Assembly (NCBI GenBank): GCA_033722295.1
Contig: JAWVZH010000028.1
Span: 1 to 24,831 of the forward strand
Length of the DNA stretch: 24,831 nucleotides
Source of the DNA: JAWVZH01 sp033722295
GTDB lineage: Bacteria > Bacteroidota > Bacteroidia > Chitinophagales > Saprospiraceae
Reading direction: 5' to 3'
The notes beneath the pieces were generated by a model. The model did not search any database. It saw only the letters and a program-made list of their open reading frames with translations, and was not told where the DNA came from. Both the position numbers and the translations under genes were made by a program. Shown one piece after another: positions 24,442 through 24,831 of the stretch (positions within the stretch are counted from its first letter, which is position 1; each line of letters starts with the position of its first letter).

Positions 24442-24831
24442 CTACAACAATTGTGTAATAATGGCTTCTTCGGTCAACCCTTCCGCTTCCGCCCGATAGT
24501 TCTTCACAATTCTGTGTCTCAGAACATAGGACGCCACAGCCTGAACATCTTCGATATCAGGAGAATATTTTCCTGAGATAGCGGCGTGGCATTTTGCGCC
24601 CAGGACGAGATACTGCGAAGCCCTGGGGCCTGCACCCCATGAGATGAATTGCTTGATCATCTCCGGTGCCAGATCTGATTTTGGTCGAGTTTTAGAAGCC
24701 AGTTTCACGGCATATTCCAGCACATTATCAGAAATAGGGATCTTTCTGATGAGCTGCTGGTAGTCCAGAATATCTTTTGCGGAAAGAATATGTTTCAGGT
24801 CCTGGGTGATATTGCCTGTTGTGGTACGTAC
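24442..24831 (-). CDS. MoxR-type AAA ATPase, C-terminal part
   Basis: The frame is open to the right edge of the window, so only the last 129 residues are visible. They begin VRTTTGNITQDLKHILSAKD and continue with KIPISDNVLEYAVKLASKTRP and FISWGAGPRASQYLVLGAKCHAAISGKY, the lid domain typical of MoxR ATPases, including the sensor-2 type GAGPRAS arginine. The ATP-binding core is outside the window. MoxR proteins act as chaperone-like ATPases, commonly beside DUF58 and von Willebrand factor A proteins; the upstream context here cannot be seen. The ending LTEEAIITQLL is a normal C-terminus. Confidence 0.92.
   Translation of the reverse strand, partial: VRTTTGNITQDLKHILSAKDILDYQQLIRKIPISDNVLEYAVKLASKTRPKSDLAPEMIKQFISWGAGPRASQYLVLGAKCHAAISGKYSPDIEDVQAVASYVLRHRIVKNYRAEAEGLTEEAIITQLL

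Overview
The window looks like a chromosomal segment of a Bacteroidota (Bacteroidetes) bacterium with a respiratory, N2O-reducing lifestyle. The evidence is: Bacteroidetes-restricted families (DUF4270, DUF4290 and DUF4837 types); promoter-like elements of the Bacteroidetes form TAnnTTTG instead of a TATAAT -10; weak or absent Shine-Dalgarno sequences; many lipoprotein signals; and a clade II type nitrous oxide reductase cluster. I cannot fix the family; a Saprospiria-like or Cytophagia-like origin is only a guess. I see no rRNA, tRNA, CRISPR array, transposase or phage gene.

Region 1 (1-7007) is the nos cluster, all on the plus strand: the 3' part of nosZ, a strong stem-loop, a membrane-domain/NosL fusion, a fasciclin-domain lipoprotein, nosD, nosF and nosY, then a 60-residue membrane protein and a small cupin. 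NosZ reduces N2O to N2. NosL and NosDFY are the accessory system that supplies copper (and possibly sulfur) for the CuZ centre. The fasciclin gene overlaps nosD by 8 bp, so it sits inside the maturation operon and is a candidate extra accessory factor.

Region 2 (7046-13661) is mixed metabolism: a convergent APC-type amino acid permease, an NADP-binding F420-reductase-like protein, a conserved 473-residue protein of unknown function coupled to an M15 peptidase lipoprotein, a 290-bp spacer with two copies of a GC-centred palindrome, a CxxC thioredoxin-fold protein and a DUF819 membrane protein.

Region 3 (13882-20614) is a tightly packed envelope-precursor block: a short, degenerate GT5 (glycogen-synthase-like) protein, a DUF4270 lipoprotein, glmS, DUF4290, murA and an Nfu-type Fe-S carrier. 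GlmS makes glucosamine-6-phosphate, which feeds UDP-GlcNAc, and MurA commits UDP-GlcNAc to peptidoglycan. MurA has Asp at the usual fosfomycin-target Cys position.

Region 4 (20615-24831) carries an inositol-monophosphatase family protein and an orphan MacB/FtsX-type permease. These two genes are bracketed by two short degenerate heptamer arrays in opposite orientation. A DUF4837 lipoprotein and the C-terminal end of a MoxR-type AAA ATPase follow on the minus strand.

The observations I rate most worth checking are the NosL fusion with its internal lipobox, the fasciclin protein embedded in the nos operon, the paired palindromes at 11355-11525, the heptamer arrays, and the degenerate GT5 protein heading the glmS-murA block. 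Nothing here is a clearly new multi-gene system; the closest candidate is the modified nos maturation module.
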